Below, piece after piece: positions 8,858 to 17,823 of a stretch of 64,000 nt of DNA. Both the position numbers and the translations under genes were made by a program. The notes under the pieces are model-generated. The model was not told the origin of the DNA. It was given only the letters and a program-made list of their open reading frames with translations, and did no database searches. Numbering within the stretch: position 1 is the first letter of the stretch; each line of letters starts with the position of its first letter. Source of the stretch: Bacillus sp. OV166 (GTDB taxonomy: Bacteria > Bacillota > Bacilli > Bacillales > Cytobacillaceae); contig NZ_FXWM01000001.1 of NCBI RefSeq assembly GCF_900177675.1, positions 4,163,001 to 4,227,000 of the forward strand, written 5' to 3'.

Positions 8858-9298
8858 ATGCTATTTTACGTAATTGCAATCCTCGTTATTGTGATGGACC
8901 AGCTTTCTAAATATTTAATTAGGGCCTACATTGACATCAATGAAACATTTACATTGTTGTGGGGAATTCAACTCACACATATCGAAAATAGTGGAATGGC
9001 AGGAGGTTTATTTCAAGGCTATTCACGGCTCTTCGGAGTTGTGGCTGTGTTGTTCGTGATAGGTGTTTTATATTTTCGCAGAACCGGAGAACTGAAGGGT
9101 ACTCTCATCGATAGTAGTTTGGGATTCCTAGTCGGAGGAGCAATTGGAAATGGCATTGATCGTCTTTTGTTTGGGCAAGTGACAGATTTTATCATTCGCT
9201 CTGGTGGAATTCTTAACTTGGCCGACCATGCCATCGAGATTGGGGGGGTACTGCTTATTATTTATGGAGCCGTTAGCTGGTTAAAAAATAAGCACTAA
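8858..9298 (+). CDS. lspA: Signal peptidase II (lipoprotein signal peptidase)
   Basis: LspA is the membrane aspartic protease that removes signal peptides from prolipoproteins. The 146 residues form four membrane segments. Both conserved catalytic blocks are present: GGAIGNGIDRLLFGQVTDFI (first Asp region) and LNLADHAI (second Asp). The conserved ENSGMAGGLF stretch replaces the usual NTGAAFG form, which together with the isolated position suggests a paralogue of the housekeeping enzyme, normally located next to the RluD-type pseudouridine synthase gene. AAGAAGGAC precedes the ATG. Confidence 0.85.
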   Translation: MLFYVIAILVIVMDQLSKYLIRAYIDINETFTLLWGIQLTHIENSGMAGGLFQGYSRLFGVVAVLFVIGVLYFRRTGELKGTLIDSSLGFLVGGAIGNGIDRLLFGQVTDFIIRSGGILNLADHAIEIGGVLLIIYGAVSWLKNKH

Positions 9299-9354
9299 TC
9301 TAGAAAAGCACATGGGAAAATGTTCTTTCGTCCCCCAAAAATGACAATATGTTT

Positions 9355-10131
9355 TTAAAGCCCAAAATGTTGTTTTGCCAGCTCTTTGAATTTTACATTA
9401 TCAATTGTCACTTTAGATAGAATTCCGTCAGCCCATTGGGTAAATGTGGTATTTGTTAAGGTGATATTTCCGTTATGGGTAAGTCGGGTAATTAAAGGTT
9501 GTTTGTTAAATGGAGATTTTGGGTGTTCTGCAATTATTCTTTGGATTTCACTCAAATCCGCCAAATCTTCAATAGGTTTCTTGGAATTAAATGCATAGCC
9601 CATTTTCCAATCTGTATCTTTATGCTTTAATTTCATCTCTAAACAATAGTCCCCATATTGATGATTTACTTTTTTAATCCGAAACTCCCCATTATAAGAA
9701 GAGATGGTCTCACCGGATATTGGAACTGGTTTTAACGGTAAATTCCCACCAAAACCCGTGTCAACTAAATAGGTTTGTCCCTCGTTGTTTATAAGAACCG
9801 TTACATGCGTCCTTCCAAATTGATGATACTCGTCGGCAGCTTGATTATAAACAACACCGTCTGTTAAGACTGCATTAAACCCATTTTCTAATAGGTAGAA
9901 ATAGAAAAGCGGATTTAATTCGAAACAAAGGCCGCCTTCATTTCTTTCCACTATTTTGTTCAATAAGTTTTCCTTTGTAATTTTACGGGTTTTGTTTTCA
10001 ATGATAGTTAAATTTTCAAACGGAATGTTTTGTGCTGTTTTTTCAAGAACCTCATCTAATTTTTCAAAGGTAATTGTTTGGTTCATCGGCATGCCTATTC
10101 TGTTATGAAATAATGACGTCAGCTTTTGCAT
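9355..10131 (-). CDS. Arylamine N-acetyltransferase
   Basis: This enzyme transfers acetyl groups from acetyl-CoA to arylamines or hydrazines through an acetyl-cysteine intermediate. The Cys-His-Asp triad is clear: Cys in RNEGGLCFELNPLF (about residue 70), His in FGRTHVTVL (about residue 110) and Asp in YLVDTGFGGN (about residue 125). The 258-residue length is normal for the family. The ATG has TTGGAGGGG upstream. It is a single-gene unit; the physiological substrate is unknown. Confidence 0.92.
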   Translation of the reverse strand: MQKLTSLFHNRIGMPMNQTITFEKLDEVLEKTAQNIPFENLTIIENKTRKITKENLLNKIVERNEGGLCFELNPLFYFYLLENGFNAVLTDGVVYNQAADEYHQFGRTHVTVLINNEGQTYLVDTGFGGNLPLKPVPISGETISSYNGEFRIKKVNHQYGDYCLEMKLKHKDTDWKMGYAFNSKKPIEDLADLSEIQRIIAEHPKSPFNKQPLITRLTHNGNITLTNTTFTQWADGILSKVTIDNVKFKELAKQHFGL

Positions 10132-10259
10132 TTCTACCCCTCCAAATCCTTTTATTGCTTTATTTTTTTGAAATTCCTTTTAAACTATTATAATAGTTAA
10201 TTAACGTCTGCACAAAATTCCAGTGTTTCTTTTCCCTTCCAAAGACTTTATGATCTAGA

Positions 10260-10274
10260 AGGTGCCTGACGCTA
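10260..10274. repeat. GTGTCAGGCACC-family repeat, degenerate single arm
   Basis: AGGTGCCTGACGCTA has one substitution compared with the GGTGCCTGACAC arm. It is upstream of the arylamine N-acetyltransferase gene. Confidence 0.6.
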
Positions 10275-10300
10275 CCAAATCACCTGTGTTTTAACAAAAA

Positions 10301-10335
10301 AAATGACACAAATTAATTGACAATTTGAGTCATTT
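10301..10335. terminator. Intrinsic terminator of the YbjQ operon
   Basis: AAATGACACAAATT pairs with AATTTGAGTCATTT around a loop of about seven bases, with A- and T-runs on the two sides. It follows the stop of the small membrane protein gene on the minus strand and can act in both directions. Confidence 0.75.
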
Positions 10336-10352
10336 TTTACATTTTTAGATTT

Positions 10353-10589
10353 TCATTTTTCCTTTTTATAAAAACGCTCCCCTGTTAAGGGGTTATAGTA
10401 CACTCTTATTTTTTCATTGGTTACTGGGTCAATGTTTATTTCATCTGTTTTTTCAAATCCGGCGGGCACTTTTTCACCCTGTTGACCTTTGAAACGTTTG
10501 TCATAAATAATCACACCTAATAAAATAAAAACAATAACAGCGATGATTTGCAAACCGTAATAGGTGATAATTATCCAAAGTCCGTTCAT
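10353..10589 (-). CDS. Small single-pass membrane protein
   Basis: This 78-residue protein has one membrane segment at about residues 4-28, then a charged cytoplasmic-type tail with a VTNEKIRVYYNPLTGERFY motif. It overlaps the upstream YbjQ gene as TAATG, so translation is likely coupled and the two proteins probably work together. The family is unknown to me. Confidence 0.7.
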   Translation of the reverse strand: MNGLWIIITYYGLQIIAVIVFILLGVIIYDKRFKGQQGEKVPAGFEKTDEINIDPVTNEKIRVYYNPLTGERFYKKEK

Positions 10590-10909
10590 TACATTTTCTC
10601 GACTACTACTGCCGTTCCATATGCAAAGATTTCAGTCATATTTTTTCCAGCTTCCCCTGAGTCGAACCGAGTCATAACTATTGCATTGGCCCCCATCGCA
10701 TTTGCATTCTTGATCATCCGGTCCATGGCTTCTTTCCTCGAATCCTCCAGCATCACGGTATATTGTTTAATTTCTCCACCTACCAAACCTTTTAAGCTCG
10801 CCATAATATCCGCACCCAAGCCGCGGCTTCTAACAATTAAACCAAAAACAGGTCCTTTTACTTCGACCACCTTGTAGCCTTGGATATTTTCTGTTGTAAC
10901 AACTAGCAT
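10589..10909 (-). CDS. YbjQ/UPF0145 family protein
   Basis: This 106-residue protein has the YbjQ (heavy-metal-binding-like) fold, an oligomeric family without established function. The typical VRSRGLGADIMASLKGLVGG and GANAIVMTRFD segments are visible. The start at MLVVTTEN is preferred over an upstream in-frame codon because GGGGGTG lies just before it. It forms a two-gene operon with the membrane protein that overlaps its stop codon. Confidence 0.88.
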   Translation of the reverse strand: MLVVTTENIQGYKVVEVKGPVFGLIVRSRGLGADIMASLKGLVGGEIKQYTVMLEDSRKEAMDRMIKNANAMGANAIVMTRFDSGEAGKNMTEIFAYGTAVVVEKM

Positions 10910-10995
10910 ACAAACACCCCCATCAAACAATTGTAAAATATATGAATAGCCTTTACTTCGTAAATGCGCACCCATTATTCCTTATTATACCATTT

Positions 10996-11020
10996 AAAAA
11001 GTGTCAGGCACCATTCAATT
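10996..11020. repeat. GTGTCAGGCACC-family repeat, single arm
   Basis: AAAAAGTGTCAGGCACC followed by ATTCAATT, upstream of the YbjQ gene. No clear second arm is present. Confidence 0.75.
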
Positions 11021-11113
11021 ATATTTTCCCATTACTTGATCCGGATCGACTAATTGGTAAACTTCCAACCTGTCAAGAACCGTTCACATGAACTTCCATG
11101 ACTTCAAGGCCAA

Positions 11114-12325
11114 CTATTTAGTAACACTAACTTGTTCAAAAGGCCATGAAGGCAATTGTTTACGAAGAGTCTTATCTTCCCTATAACCTAAAGCGTACTC
11201 ACCTTGCATAATCGTATGGATTTCCCTAGTACCTTCATAGATCACTGGAGCTTTGGAATTCCGCAAAAAGCGCTCTACTGGATATTCATCGGAATAACCA
11301 TAAGCCCCATGGATTTGAACGGCATCATTTGCAGCATCAAAAGCAGCATTACATGAAATCCACTTAGCAAGAGACGTCTCCTTTGTATTTCGTTTACCCT
11401 CATTCTTTAACCACCCTGCTTTAAAAACCAGAAGTCTTGAAATCTCAAGATTTGCGCTCATCTTTGCAATCATTTGCTGTACAAGCTGGTGCTTTCCAAT
11501 CTCTTTCCCAAATGCTTTCCGTTCATGGCAATACTTAAGGCTAGCTTCAAGACTTGCTTCTATTAAACCTACTGCTCCTGCAGCCACTGTAAATCGGCCG
11601 TTATCTAGTGCAGACATGGCAATTTTAAACCCTTCCCCTTCTTCACCTAATCTGTTCACAACAGGAACTTTTACATCTGTTAAAAATACTTCTCCAGTAT
11701 TTCCAGCACGAATACCCAACTTACCCTTGAACGCCTTCGTTTCTACCCCTTCAAAACTACGTTCTACAATAAATGCAGTCATTCCTTTATGCCCTAAATC
11801 ATGATCTGTCTTGGCAAAAATCAAGAAATGATCAGCAACATCACAAAGAGAAATCCATGTTTTAGACCCATTCAAAATATAGTAATCTCCATGCTTTGTA
11901 GCTGTTGTATTCATCGCTGCAACGTCAGATCCCGCATTCGGTTCTGTCAATCCGAAAGCACCAATTTTACGACCTTGTGCTTGGGGGACTAAATACTTTT
12001 GTTTTTGTTCCTCTGTTCCCCATTGCATGATCGTCATGCAATTTAGTCCAGTATGAACAGAAACGGCTGTACGATAGGCAGTATCTCCTCGTTCCAATTC
12101 CTCACATACAATCGCCAGTGTATTATAATCCATGCCGGCCCCACCATACTCTTCAGGGATACAGACACCCATTACTTGCAAATCCGCCAATTTTTTCAAA
12201 ATAGCCGGTTCAAAATAACCTTGTCGGTCCCACTCCTGAATATTTGGAATGATTTCCTTATCAACAAATTTTCTAACCATTTCCTTTACACTTTGTTGCT
12301 CATTTGTTAATTCAAAGTTCATCAT
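11114..12325 (-). CDS. Acyl-CoA dehydrogenase family protein
   Basis: This FAD-dependent flavoprotein of 403 residues oxidises an acyl-CoA thioester to the enoyl-CoA. The N-terminal helical domain, the middle beta-domain with FGLTEPNAGSDVA and NGSKTWIS, and the C-terminal domain with the catalytic Glu in VIYEGTREIHTIMQGEY are all present. AAGGAGGAA precedes the start. It follows a family III CoA-transferase gene by 14 bp, so the operon probably activates a carboxylic acid to its CoA ester and then desaturates it. The substrate cannot be read from the sequence; the CaiA/CaiB and glutarate systems have similar pairings. Confidence 0.92.
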   Translation of the reverse strand: MMNFELTNEQQSVKEMVRKFVDKEIIPNIQEWDRQGYFEPAILKKLADLQVMGVCIPEEYGGAGMDYNTLAIVCEELERGDTAYRTAVSVHTGLNCMTIMQWGTEEQKQKYLVPQAQGRKIGAFGLTEPNAGSDVAAMNTTATKHGDYYILNGSKTWISLCDVADHFLIFAKTDHDLGHKGMTAFIVERSFEGVETKAFKGKLGIRAGNTGEVFLTDVKVPVVNRLGEEGEGFKIAMSALDNGRFTVAAGAVGLIEASLEASLKYCHERKAFGKEIGKHQLVQQMIAKMSANLEISRLLVFKAGWLKNEGKRNTKETSLAKWISCNAAFDAANDAVQIHGAYGYSDEYPVERFLRNSKAPVIYEGTREIHTIMQGEYALGYREDKTLRKQLPSWPFEQVSVTK

Positions 12326-12339
12326 TTAAAATTTCCTCC

Positions 12340-13527
12340 TTAAATAATTTTATTTTGTTTTAATCTCGAAATTTCTTCGGAATTGTATCCAATGCTCTCT
12401 AATAGTGATTCAGTGTGTTCGCCAACCAGTGGAGGATGGCGCCTCATGGTTACTGGTGTTGCCGATAACTTCAACGGTGAGCCAGTTAATCGAAGATGAT
12501 CAATTAATGGATGTTCCATTTCGACAATCATCTCTCTAGCCTTTATTTGTGGATCTTCAAACATTTCAGCGATGGTGTTGATTGGGCCATTCGGAACCCC
12601 AACAGCATCTAATCGTTCTTTCCACTCTTTTTTCGGCTTTTTTGAAAGCAGTTCTTCACAAATAGCCACTAGTTTATCGTTATTTTTTAATCGCTGTTCA
12701 TTATGAATAAATTCTTCCATTTCCGCTAATTCAGGTCTACCCAAGACAGCAGCAAATCGCTTAAACTGCTCATCATTTCCTACGGCAATGACAAGTTCAC
12801 CGTCCATGGTATTAAACGCCTGATACGGTGAAATATTTGGGTGCCGATTGCCCAGTCGTTTTGGAATCACACCGCTGCATAAATAATTACTTGCCACATT
12901 AATTAATGAAGAAATCTGGCAATCCATCAGTGAAATATCAATTTCCTGCCCTTCCCCGGTCTGGTTCCGATGCTGTAAAGCCCCTAATATCCCGATACAG
13001 GTATATAGTCCTGTTAACACATCTGCGATCGCCACACCAACTTTTACTGGAGTTCCTTCAGGTTCGCCAGTGATACTCATCAGTCCACTCATTGCTTGAA
13101 TGATATAATCATAGCCTGGCAAATCCTTATAGGGACCCGTTGAACCAAAACCTGTGATGGAAGCCAATATCAGTCCAGGGTTTATTGCTTTTAACTGCGA
13201 ATAGCCTAATCCCATTTTTTCAAGTGTTCCAGATTTAAAGTTTTGAATCATGACATCGCTAGTATAAGCCAGTTTGGAGAAGATCTTTTTTCCTTCTTCT
13301 GATTTAAGATTAAGTGTCATACTTTGTTTATTCCGATTGGCACATAAATAATACGCACTTTCTCCATTGACAAAAGGCGGCCCCCAGCCCCTCGTTTCGT
13401 CGCCTGATGCATAGTGTTCAATCTTGATCACTTCTGCACCCAGATCACCGAGAATCATAGAACAAAATGGTCCTGCCAGTACCCGAGAAACATCCAAAAT
13501 TTTGATTCCATCAAGTGCCCCTCTCAC
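12340..13527 (-). CDS. Family III CoA-transferase (CaiB/BaiF)
   Basis: Members of this 395-residue family move CoA between carboxylic acids through an aspartyl-CoA thioester and act as interlocked-ring dimers. The N-terminal LDVSRVLAGPFCSMILGDLGAEVIKIE signature region is present. So are GYDYIIQAMSGLMSITGEP and ISLMDCQISSL, the last with the likely catalytic Asp. The start is GTG behind AGAGGTGAT. It is the first gene of a two-gene operon with the acyl-CoA dehydrogenase. A strong intrinsic terminator lies in its leader, about 35 bp upstream of the start, so expression may be controlled by attenuation. Confidence 0.9.
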   Translation of the reverse strand: MRGALDGIKILDVSRVLAGPFCSMILGDLGAEVIKIEHYASGDETRGWGPPFVNGESAYYLCANRNKQSMTLNLKSEEGKKIFSKLAYTSDVMIQNFKSGTLEKMGLGYSQLKAINPGLILASITGFGSTGPYKDLPGYDYIIQAMSGLMSITGEPEGTPVKVGVAIADVLTGLYTCIGILGALQHRNQTGEGQEIDISLMDCQISSLINVASNYLCSGVIPKRLGNRHPNISPYQAFNTMDGELVIAVGNDEQFKRFAAVLGRPELAEMEEFIHNEQRLKNNDKLVAICEELLSKKPKKEWKERLDAVGVPNGPINTIAEMFEDPQIKAREMIVEMEHPLIDHLRLTGSPLKLSATPVTMRRHPPLVGEHTESLLESIGYNSEEISRLKQNKII

Positions 13528-13563
13528 AAAATCACCTCTTTCCGACTACTTATAAAACAAAAA

Positions 13564-13613
13564 GAGCCAGCAAAGCAAACAATGAAAAATTTCATTGATT
13601 GCTTTACTGACTC
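13564..13613 (-). terminator. Intrinsic terminator in the CoA-transferase leader
   Basis: On the minus strand an approximately 24-bp stem (GAGTCAGTAAAGCAATCAAT... against ...TTTGCTTTGCTGGCTC) is followed by TTTTTGTTTT. It lies about 150 bp after the DUF3870 stop and only about 35 bp before the CoA-transferase start. A promoter-like TTGAAA-17-TATAGT just beyond the DUF3870 stop would start a transcript that must pass it, which is the layout of an attenuator or riboswitch leader. Simple termination of the DUF3870 transcript is the alternative. Confidence 0.7.
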
Positions 13614-13770
13614 CTACTCATAGCTCGTCTTCCGGCGAAGGAAGATCAAGTGAATATAGTCAATTTAATATCATCATTTTTATTACAAACCATCTGGTCA
13701 TGCAGCAAGGTTTTTGCTGTCACCCAGTTGTTATTCTAACTATATACCAATAATTTGAATTTTTCAACAA

Positions 13771-14097
13771 TTACTTTTCTGTAGATTTTATTTGCTGATA
13801 ATGGAGATCTAGATCTTTTAACGCCGCCACCAATGCATTGGCGGCCTTACCTCGATAATACATTTGAAGTGCAGCAATTGCGTCATCAATTCCGTCGTTT
13901 AAACTCATCCCCCTTAACACCTGGCCAACAAATCCACGGGCATGTTCAGTAGCCAATGTACAGGAGGCCTCGAGAATGACTCCATATTTTCTATCGATTT
14001 CTGCTGTAATCGTCAATGTTTCAAATACACTTTTCGCTGCCATCCCTTGGGGTAACTTTGCATGCCCGGCAATAAACAGAGTTTTTCCATTCATCAT
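13771..14097 (-). CDS. DUF3870 family protein
   Basis: This 108-residue soluble protein fits the DUF3870 family of unknown function: it starts with a LFIAGHAKLPQGMAAK-like segment and contains IDRKYGVILEASCTLATEHARGF and GIDDAIAALQMYYRGKAANAL. GAGGT precedes the ATG pair. It lies upstream of the CoA-transferase/acyl-CoA dehydrogenase operon in the same direction, separated by a leader with a terminator, which hints at a shared CoA-ester pathway without proving it. Confidence 0.75.
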   Translation of the reverse strand: MMNGKTLFIAGHAKLPQGMAAKSVFETLTITAEIDRKYGVILEASCTLATEHARGFVGQVLRGMSLNDGIDDAIAALQMYYRGKAANALVAALKDLDLHYQQIKSTEK

Positions 14098-14403
14098 TTG
14101 AATCTACCTCACTTTTAAAAAAATGATTTACGTTTATTACATGACCTACATTGGCTCTATTAATTTTTTTCTGAAGAAATACGCCTGACTACCAATTTTC
14201 CAAAGATGATTGATGGTGGAAAACTTTAAGTCTTGTTAATGTATTCTCCAATTAATTCAATAATCCTGTTGTGTTATTTCAAGAAAGATAAAAGAGTCAG
14301 AACAATTTGTATCTTTTTCATGTGGAACCGTTTCAAGAAATAAATCCACCTTTAAAATAAAGTGCCAGGCACCGGTTCAAATGGTGTCTGGCACTTTATT
14401 ATT
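14098..14403. other. Intergenic region ending in a repeat palindrome
   Basis: There is no gene here. The left part is the probable promoter region of the DUF3870 gene. The right end (14356-14400) is a complete copy of the dispersed palindrome serving as the helD terminator. Confidence 0.5.
14356..14400. repeat. GTGTCAGGCACC-family palindrome acting as helD terminator
   Basis: AATAAAGTGCCAGGCACC pairs with GGTGTCTGGCACTTTATT (18-bp arms, one G-T pair) around GGTTCAAAT. It begins three bases after the helD stop and is A/T-rich on both outer sides, so it can serve as the gene's bidirectional terminator. Confidence 0.8.
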
Positions 14404-16713
14404 TCATGTCGTATCAAAATGGACGGATGCAGCTCTATTTAATAATAATTCCGATGGCGCACTCGCATATAAATACAACCTATGCATCGGTCTGGTCATG
14501 GCTACATACAATAATTTGATGTCTAACTCTTCTTCTCTGTACGATTCTTCCATGGTAAGAATCAGTACGGCATCAAATTCCAATCCTTTTGAAAGGTATG
14601 AAGGTAGGATCACTACGCATCCCTTTTTCATATCTTCTTTTTCTTCTAATAACTGAATTGGAAGATTGCTATTCTCCAGCATTTTATGTATTCGTAAGCA
14701 CTCTTTGTCTGTTCTTCCAATAATCGCAATCGAGTTAAGTTCTTCCTCTTTGAGTAAATCAATATCATGTTCAAGTATCTTTTTTACCTGTTCCAAATTG
14801 CCAGGGTCAATTTTCGTAAAACATGGTTTGTCCCCATGTCGAATGACTGGTTCTACTTTTGGTAAGTCTTTATCCATGATAGAAAGAATGTCATTGGCTA
14901 ATTGCATAATTTCGACTGTCGTTCGATAACTCTTTTGTAAAGCTTGATAATTAGCATTTGGGAAAATGTCGTTTACTAATGGTTCCCAGCTGTTTAACCC
15001 TCGATAGGAATGAATCCCTTGGGCTAAATCTCCCACGATCGTAAACAATTCTGTTTCAAAACCTTCTTTTAGTGCGGCAAATTGGAAATAGCTATAGTCC
15101 TGTGCCTCATCTATGAAAACACTTTTCATTTTATATGGTTCTTCAATACCTTCTAATTTAGATTTCATGTAAAATATTGGAGCTAAATCCTCAAGCTCTA
15201 GCGCCTTTTTATCAAAAATCCTTTGACAATAGTTACTTAACCTCTTGCATTCTAACTCGGAAAGCGTACGAGAATATTTTTGTAACAGTTCAGGCGACGT
15301 CATTAGTTCCTTATATAAGGTAAAAATATCTTTTTTAACAAAAGGTGCCATATAATTTTTTATCGCTACCTTCGATTCTTTTTCCACCATACTTATTCTT
15401 TTTTCTTTCGAATCCATGAAGCTGACTACTTTTTCCGTTCTTTTTTCTGAATCCAGCCTGCTGCTAAAAAGGAGCTTTTCTAATGCATCATCGTATTTCG
15501 TATTAATTTTTGAAAGAATCATCGATTTTTTTATTCTTAGATCATTTGCTAATAGATTTTTAATTTTATCCAATCTCTTATAGATAGGTAAGTATTGAAA
15601 TTCATTGATAAATAGTTTTTTGAGTTTCCCCCCTCTCATAAGTCGTGATTTTTCAATCATAAAATCCTCGGAAGGTGCCAAATTAAACTCAATTTCTTTT
15701 AAATAATGGTCAATTAACTCCTTAAAATCCAGCGATCCTTTAAAACTAGAAACCCATTGGATCCTTTTTGATTTTTCGTTTCCGTTAATAAGCGCCATTA
15801 ATTTTGAATTAGGAGATATTAATGTTAATTTCTTCCCCAAACAATTTCTCATAAACTCTATATAGGTGGTTTGTTTAATTTTGTTTACCCCTAGATCAGG
15901 CAGAACGGCTGAAATATAATCGATAAACAATTTATTAGGTGCAAGAATCATTAATTTTTCTGGAGGAAATCGATATCCAGAAGAGTAGAGAAAGTAGGAA
16001 ATTCGATGGAGAGCAATGGTTGTTTTTCCACTTCCAGCCGCTCCTTGAACGATTATGGGGTGTTTAAGTGAAGCTCGAATGACTTCATTTTGCTCATTTT
16101 GGATGGTCGCGACAATTTCTGTTAAGCGATTATCCGCTTTTCCTGATAAGGATTTCTGCAATAGTTCATCATGTGTGGTTAAATCGATATCTCGAATCTC
16201 TTTTAATAGTCCATTTTCGATTTCATACTGCCGCTTTAAAGATAAATAGCCACTTTGCGTTTCTCCGTAGGCATCATAAGTCACATTTCCTAACCGGCCA
16301 TCATAGTAAACATTTGCAATCGGTGATCGCCAATCGACAATAATCGGAATCTGATTCACACGGTCAAACAGTGAGGCTTTCCCAATATATAAAATCTCTT
16401 CTTTGGTGTCACCACTGCTTGTAAAATTGATTCTCGAGAAATATGGTTTCCCGATGACGCTTGCTAACCGTTCCAATTCACTTTCGGCCAATTCTAAGTA
16501 TTGAGCATTCGTTAAAAGATTCATGTAGCTTAAACTACTGTCTGACGTATCTAGTTCAGCAAAGGCTTCTTTCAAATTCTCGACAAACTGTTCTTTATTT
16601 CCCTTCGATATTTCCAGAACGCTTTTAATATATTCCTTAGTAAATTCTAGGCGTTCCACTTCTGTTTGATAATCTTTATGATTACGAACTGATATTTGTT
16701 TTTTCGAGCTCAT
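14404..16713 (-). CDS. helD: RNA polymerase recycling motor HelD (UvrD/Rep-like)
   Basis: HelD is a superfamily 1 ATPase that binds RNA polymerase, prises open its clefts and releases stalled or post-termination complexes. The 769-residue length matches the Bacillus enzyme. An N-terminal coiled-coil arm is followed by motif I (GAAGSGKTTIALHR, about residue 225), the Walker B region VFIDEAQDYS, and C-terminal helicase motifs GDLAQGIHSYRG, KGLEFDAV and YVAMTRP. The ATG at 16713 is preferred over an upstream GTG that is itself part of the GAGAGGTGA ribosome binding site. It is monocistronic, with a repeat-derived terminator directly behind it. Confidence 0.93.
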   Translation of the reverse strand: MSSKKQISVRNHKDYQTEVERLEFTKEYIKSVLEISKGNKEQFVENLKEAFAELDTSDSSLSYMNLLTNAQYLELAESELERLASVIGKPYFSRINFTSSGDTKEEILYIGKASLFDRVNQIPIIVDWRSPIANVYYDGRLGNVTYDAYGETQSGYLSLKRQYEIENGLLKEIRDIDLTTHDELLQKSLSGKADNRLTEIVATIQNEQNEVIRASLKHPIIVQGAAGSGKTTIALHRISYFLYSSGYRFPPEKLMILAPNKLFIDYISAVLPDLGVNKIKQTTYIEFMRNCLGKKLTLISPNSKLMALINGNEKSKRIQWVSSFKGSLDFKELIDHYLKEIEFNLAPSEDFMIEKSRLMRGGKLKKLFINEFQYLPIYKRLDKIKNLLANDLRIKKSMILSKINTKYDDALEKLLFSSRLDSEKRTEKVVSFMDSKEKRISMVEKESKVAIKNYMAPFVKKDIFTLYKELMTSPELLQKYSRTLSELECKRLSNYCQRIFDKKALELEDLAPIFYMKSKLEGIEEPYKMKSVFIDEAQDYSYFQFAALKEGFETELFTIVGDLAQGIHSYRGLNSWEPLVNDIFPNANYQALQKSYRTTVEIMQLANDILSIMDKDLPKVEPVIRHGDKPCFTKIDPGNLEQVKKILEHDIDLLKEEELNSIAIIGRTDKECLRIHKMLENSNLPIQLLEEKEDMKKGCVVILPSYLSKGLEFDAVLILTMEESYREEELDIKLLYVAMTRPMHRLYLYASAPSELLLNRAASVHFDTT

Positions 16714-16771
16714 TCTCTCATCCGTCACCTCTCAATATGAGTTATACAACGGGAACTGGGACAAAAAGAAA

Positions 16772-16794
16772 CATCTACAATTTTTTTGTAGATG
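16772..16794. terminator. Short intrinsic terminator upstream of helD
   Basis: CATCTACAA pairs with TTGTAGATG around a T-only loop. On the minus strand it is followed by TTTCTTTTTG, just before the helD ribosome binding site, so it can end transcripts from the small gene upstream. Confidence 0.65.
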
Positions 16795-16945
16795 CTTTTC
16801 TTTACAATGGAGCTATATTTTACCATTTTACAAGTGTTAATACAAACTTTTTATTGTTAAACGGTGAATATACTAGTCGATTTTCTTGCCGACATTTATT
16901 GACGCAGACATACAATACACGTGCAGACTTTATCTTCCCTTGTTT

Positions 16946-17131
16946 TTAACCTTTGAAAAATAGTAAAGCAATTAGGAAAATAATCAATCCTATTAAGAAA
17001 ATAGGACCAATACCTGTACTGTATACAAAATAAATTCTAATATGGAGAATCGCATGAATAATCAGAATGACCAGTAAGCAGAAAAGCAAAAAAATAGTTA
17101 ACTGTACATTTTTATTTCGATTTCGATTCAA
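16946..17131 (-). CDS. Small hydrophobic membrane protein
   Basis: The predicted 61-residue protein has a basic Asn/Arg/Lys N-terminus and two membrane segments (about residues 11-32 and 38-59) ending in FFKG. It starts with TTG behind GAAGGGAG at normal spacing. No family is recognised. The supporting evidence is the binding site and strong hydrophobic pattern only. Confidence 0.5.
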   Translation of the reverse strand: MNRNRNKNVQLTIFLLFCLLVILIIHAILHIRIYFVYSTGIGPIFLIGLIIFLIALLFFKG

Positions 17132-17377
17132 AGAATTGGCTCCCTTCTAGAAGCTCTACAGGGACACTTAATGGACTAACCTACTCTTGTTTTTTTATAT
17201 AAATATTTTAAGGTTGCTTGAATTATTCCTTCCTCTAAAAAAACCGACCTCTGATTTATTGAACTATAACCCGAATAATGGACACTTTATAAAAAGTCCC
17301 TTATTCGGGTTTTTCTGTGTCCATTTCACAAAAACCCGTTTATAATCAAACTCAATGATGTGAGCGGAGGACATATA

Positions 17378-17806
17378 ATGAGTAAAATTATTTTTAATGA
17401 AATTCAAATGAAACTACTAGAACAGAATCCAAATGTACAACACGTATCGGATCGTTCTATCGCATATAAGCCTGAATTTAAGGTAGAAGCAATTAAAGAA
17501 AATTCAAATGGTAAAGGACCTGCCCAAATTTTTATTGAACATGGATTTGACTTAGAAATGATTGGGTCTGATAAACCTAGTGAATGTTTAAAACGCTGGA
17601 GGAAAACATTTGAGCAGTTTGGGGAGGATGGTTTCTTCACAGAAAGGCGTGGAAAAGCAAGCACTGGTAGACCCTCTTCAAAGCCTCTTTCAGTTGAGGA
17701 TAACTTAAAGAAAGCTGAAGCACGAATTAAATTCCTAGAAGCGGAGCTTGAATTCTTAAAAAAGCTAGACGAACTAGAAAGGCAGGCGAAGAAGAAGAAA
17801 AAGTAA
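17378..17806 (+). CDS. IS3-family transposase OrfA, HTH subunit
   Basis: This 142-residue protein has an HTH segment (about residues 45-90, with CLKRWRKTFEQFGEDGF) and a C-terminal Leu/Glu coiled coil ending in a lysine run. The ATG at 17378 has GGAGG at correct spacing; an earlier in-frame start lacks one. The A-rich end (GAAAAAG before the stop) is a plausible -1 frameshift site, because OrfB lies in the -1 frame; the site is less canonical than in the first element. Confidence 0.88.
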   Translation: MSKIIFNEIQMKLLEQNPNVQHVSDRSIAYKPEFKVEAIKENSNGKGPAQIFIEHGFDLEMIGSDKPSECLKRWRKTFEQFGEDGFFTERRGKASTGRPSSKPLSVEDNLKKAEARIKFLEAELEFLKKLDELERQAKKKKK

Positions 17807-17823
17807 CCGTTTCAGAGAAGTAT

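Noticed and set aside
16737..16949. Plus-strand open frame of 70 codons upstream of helD
   Set aside because: It translates a terminator hairpin and has no binding site or domain.
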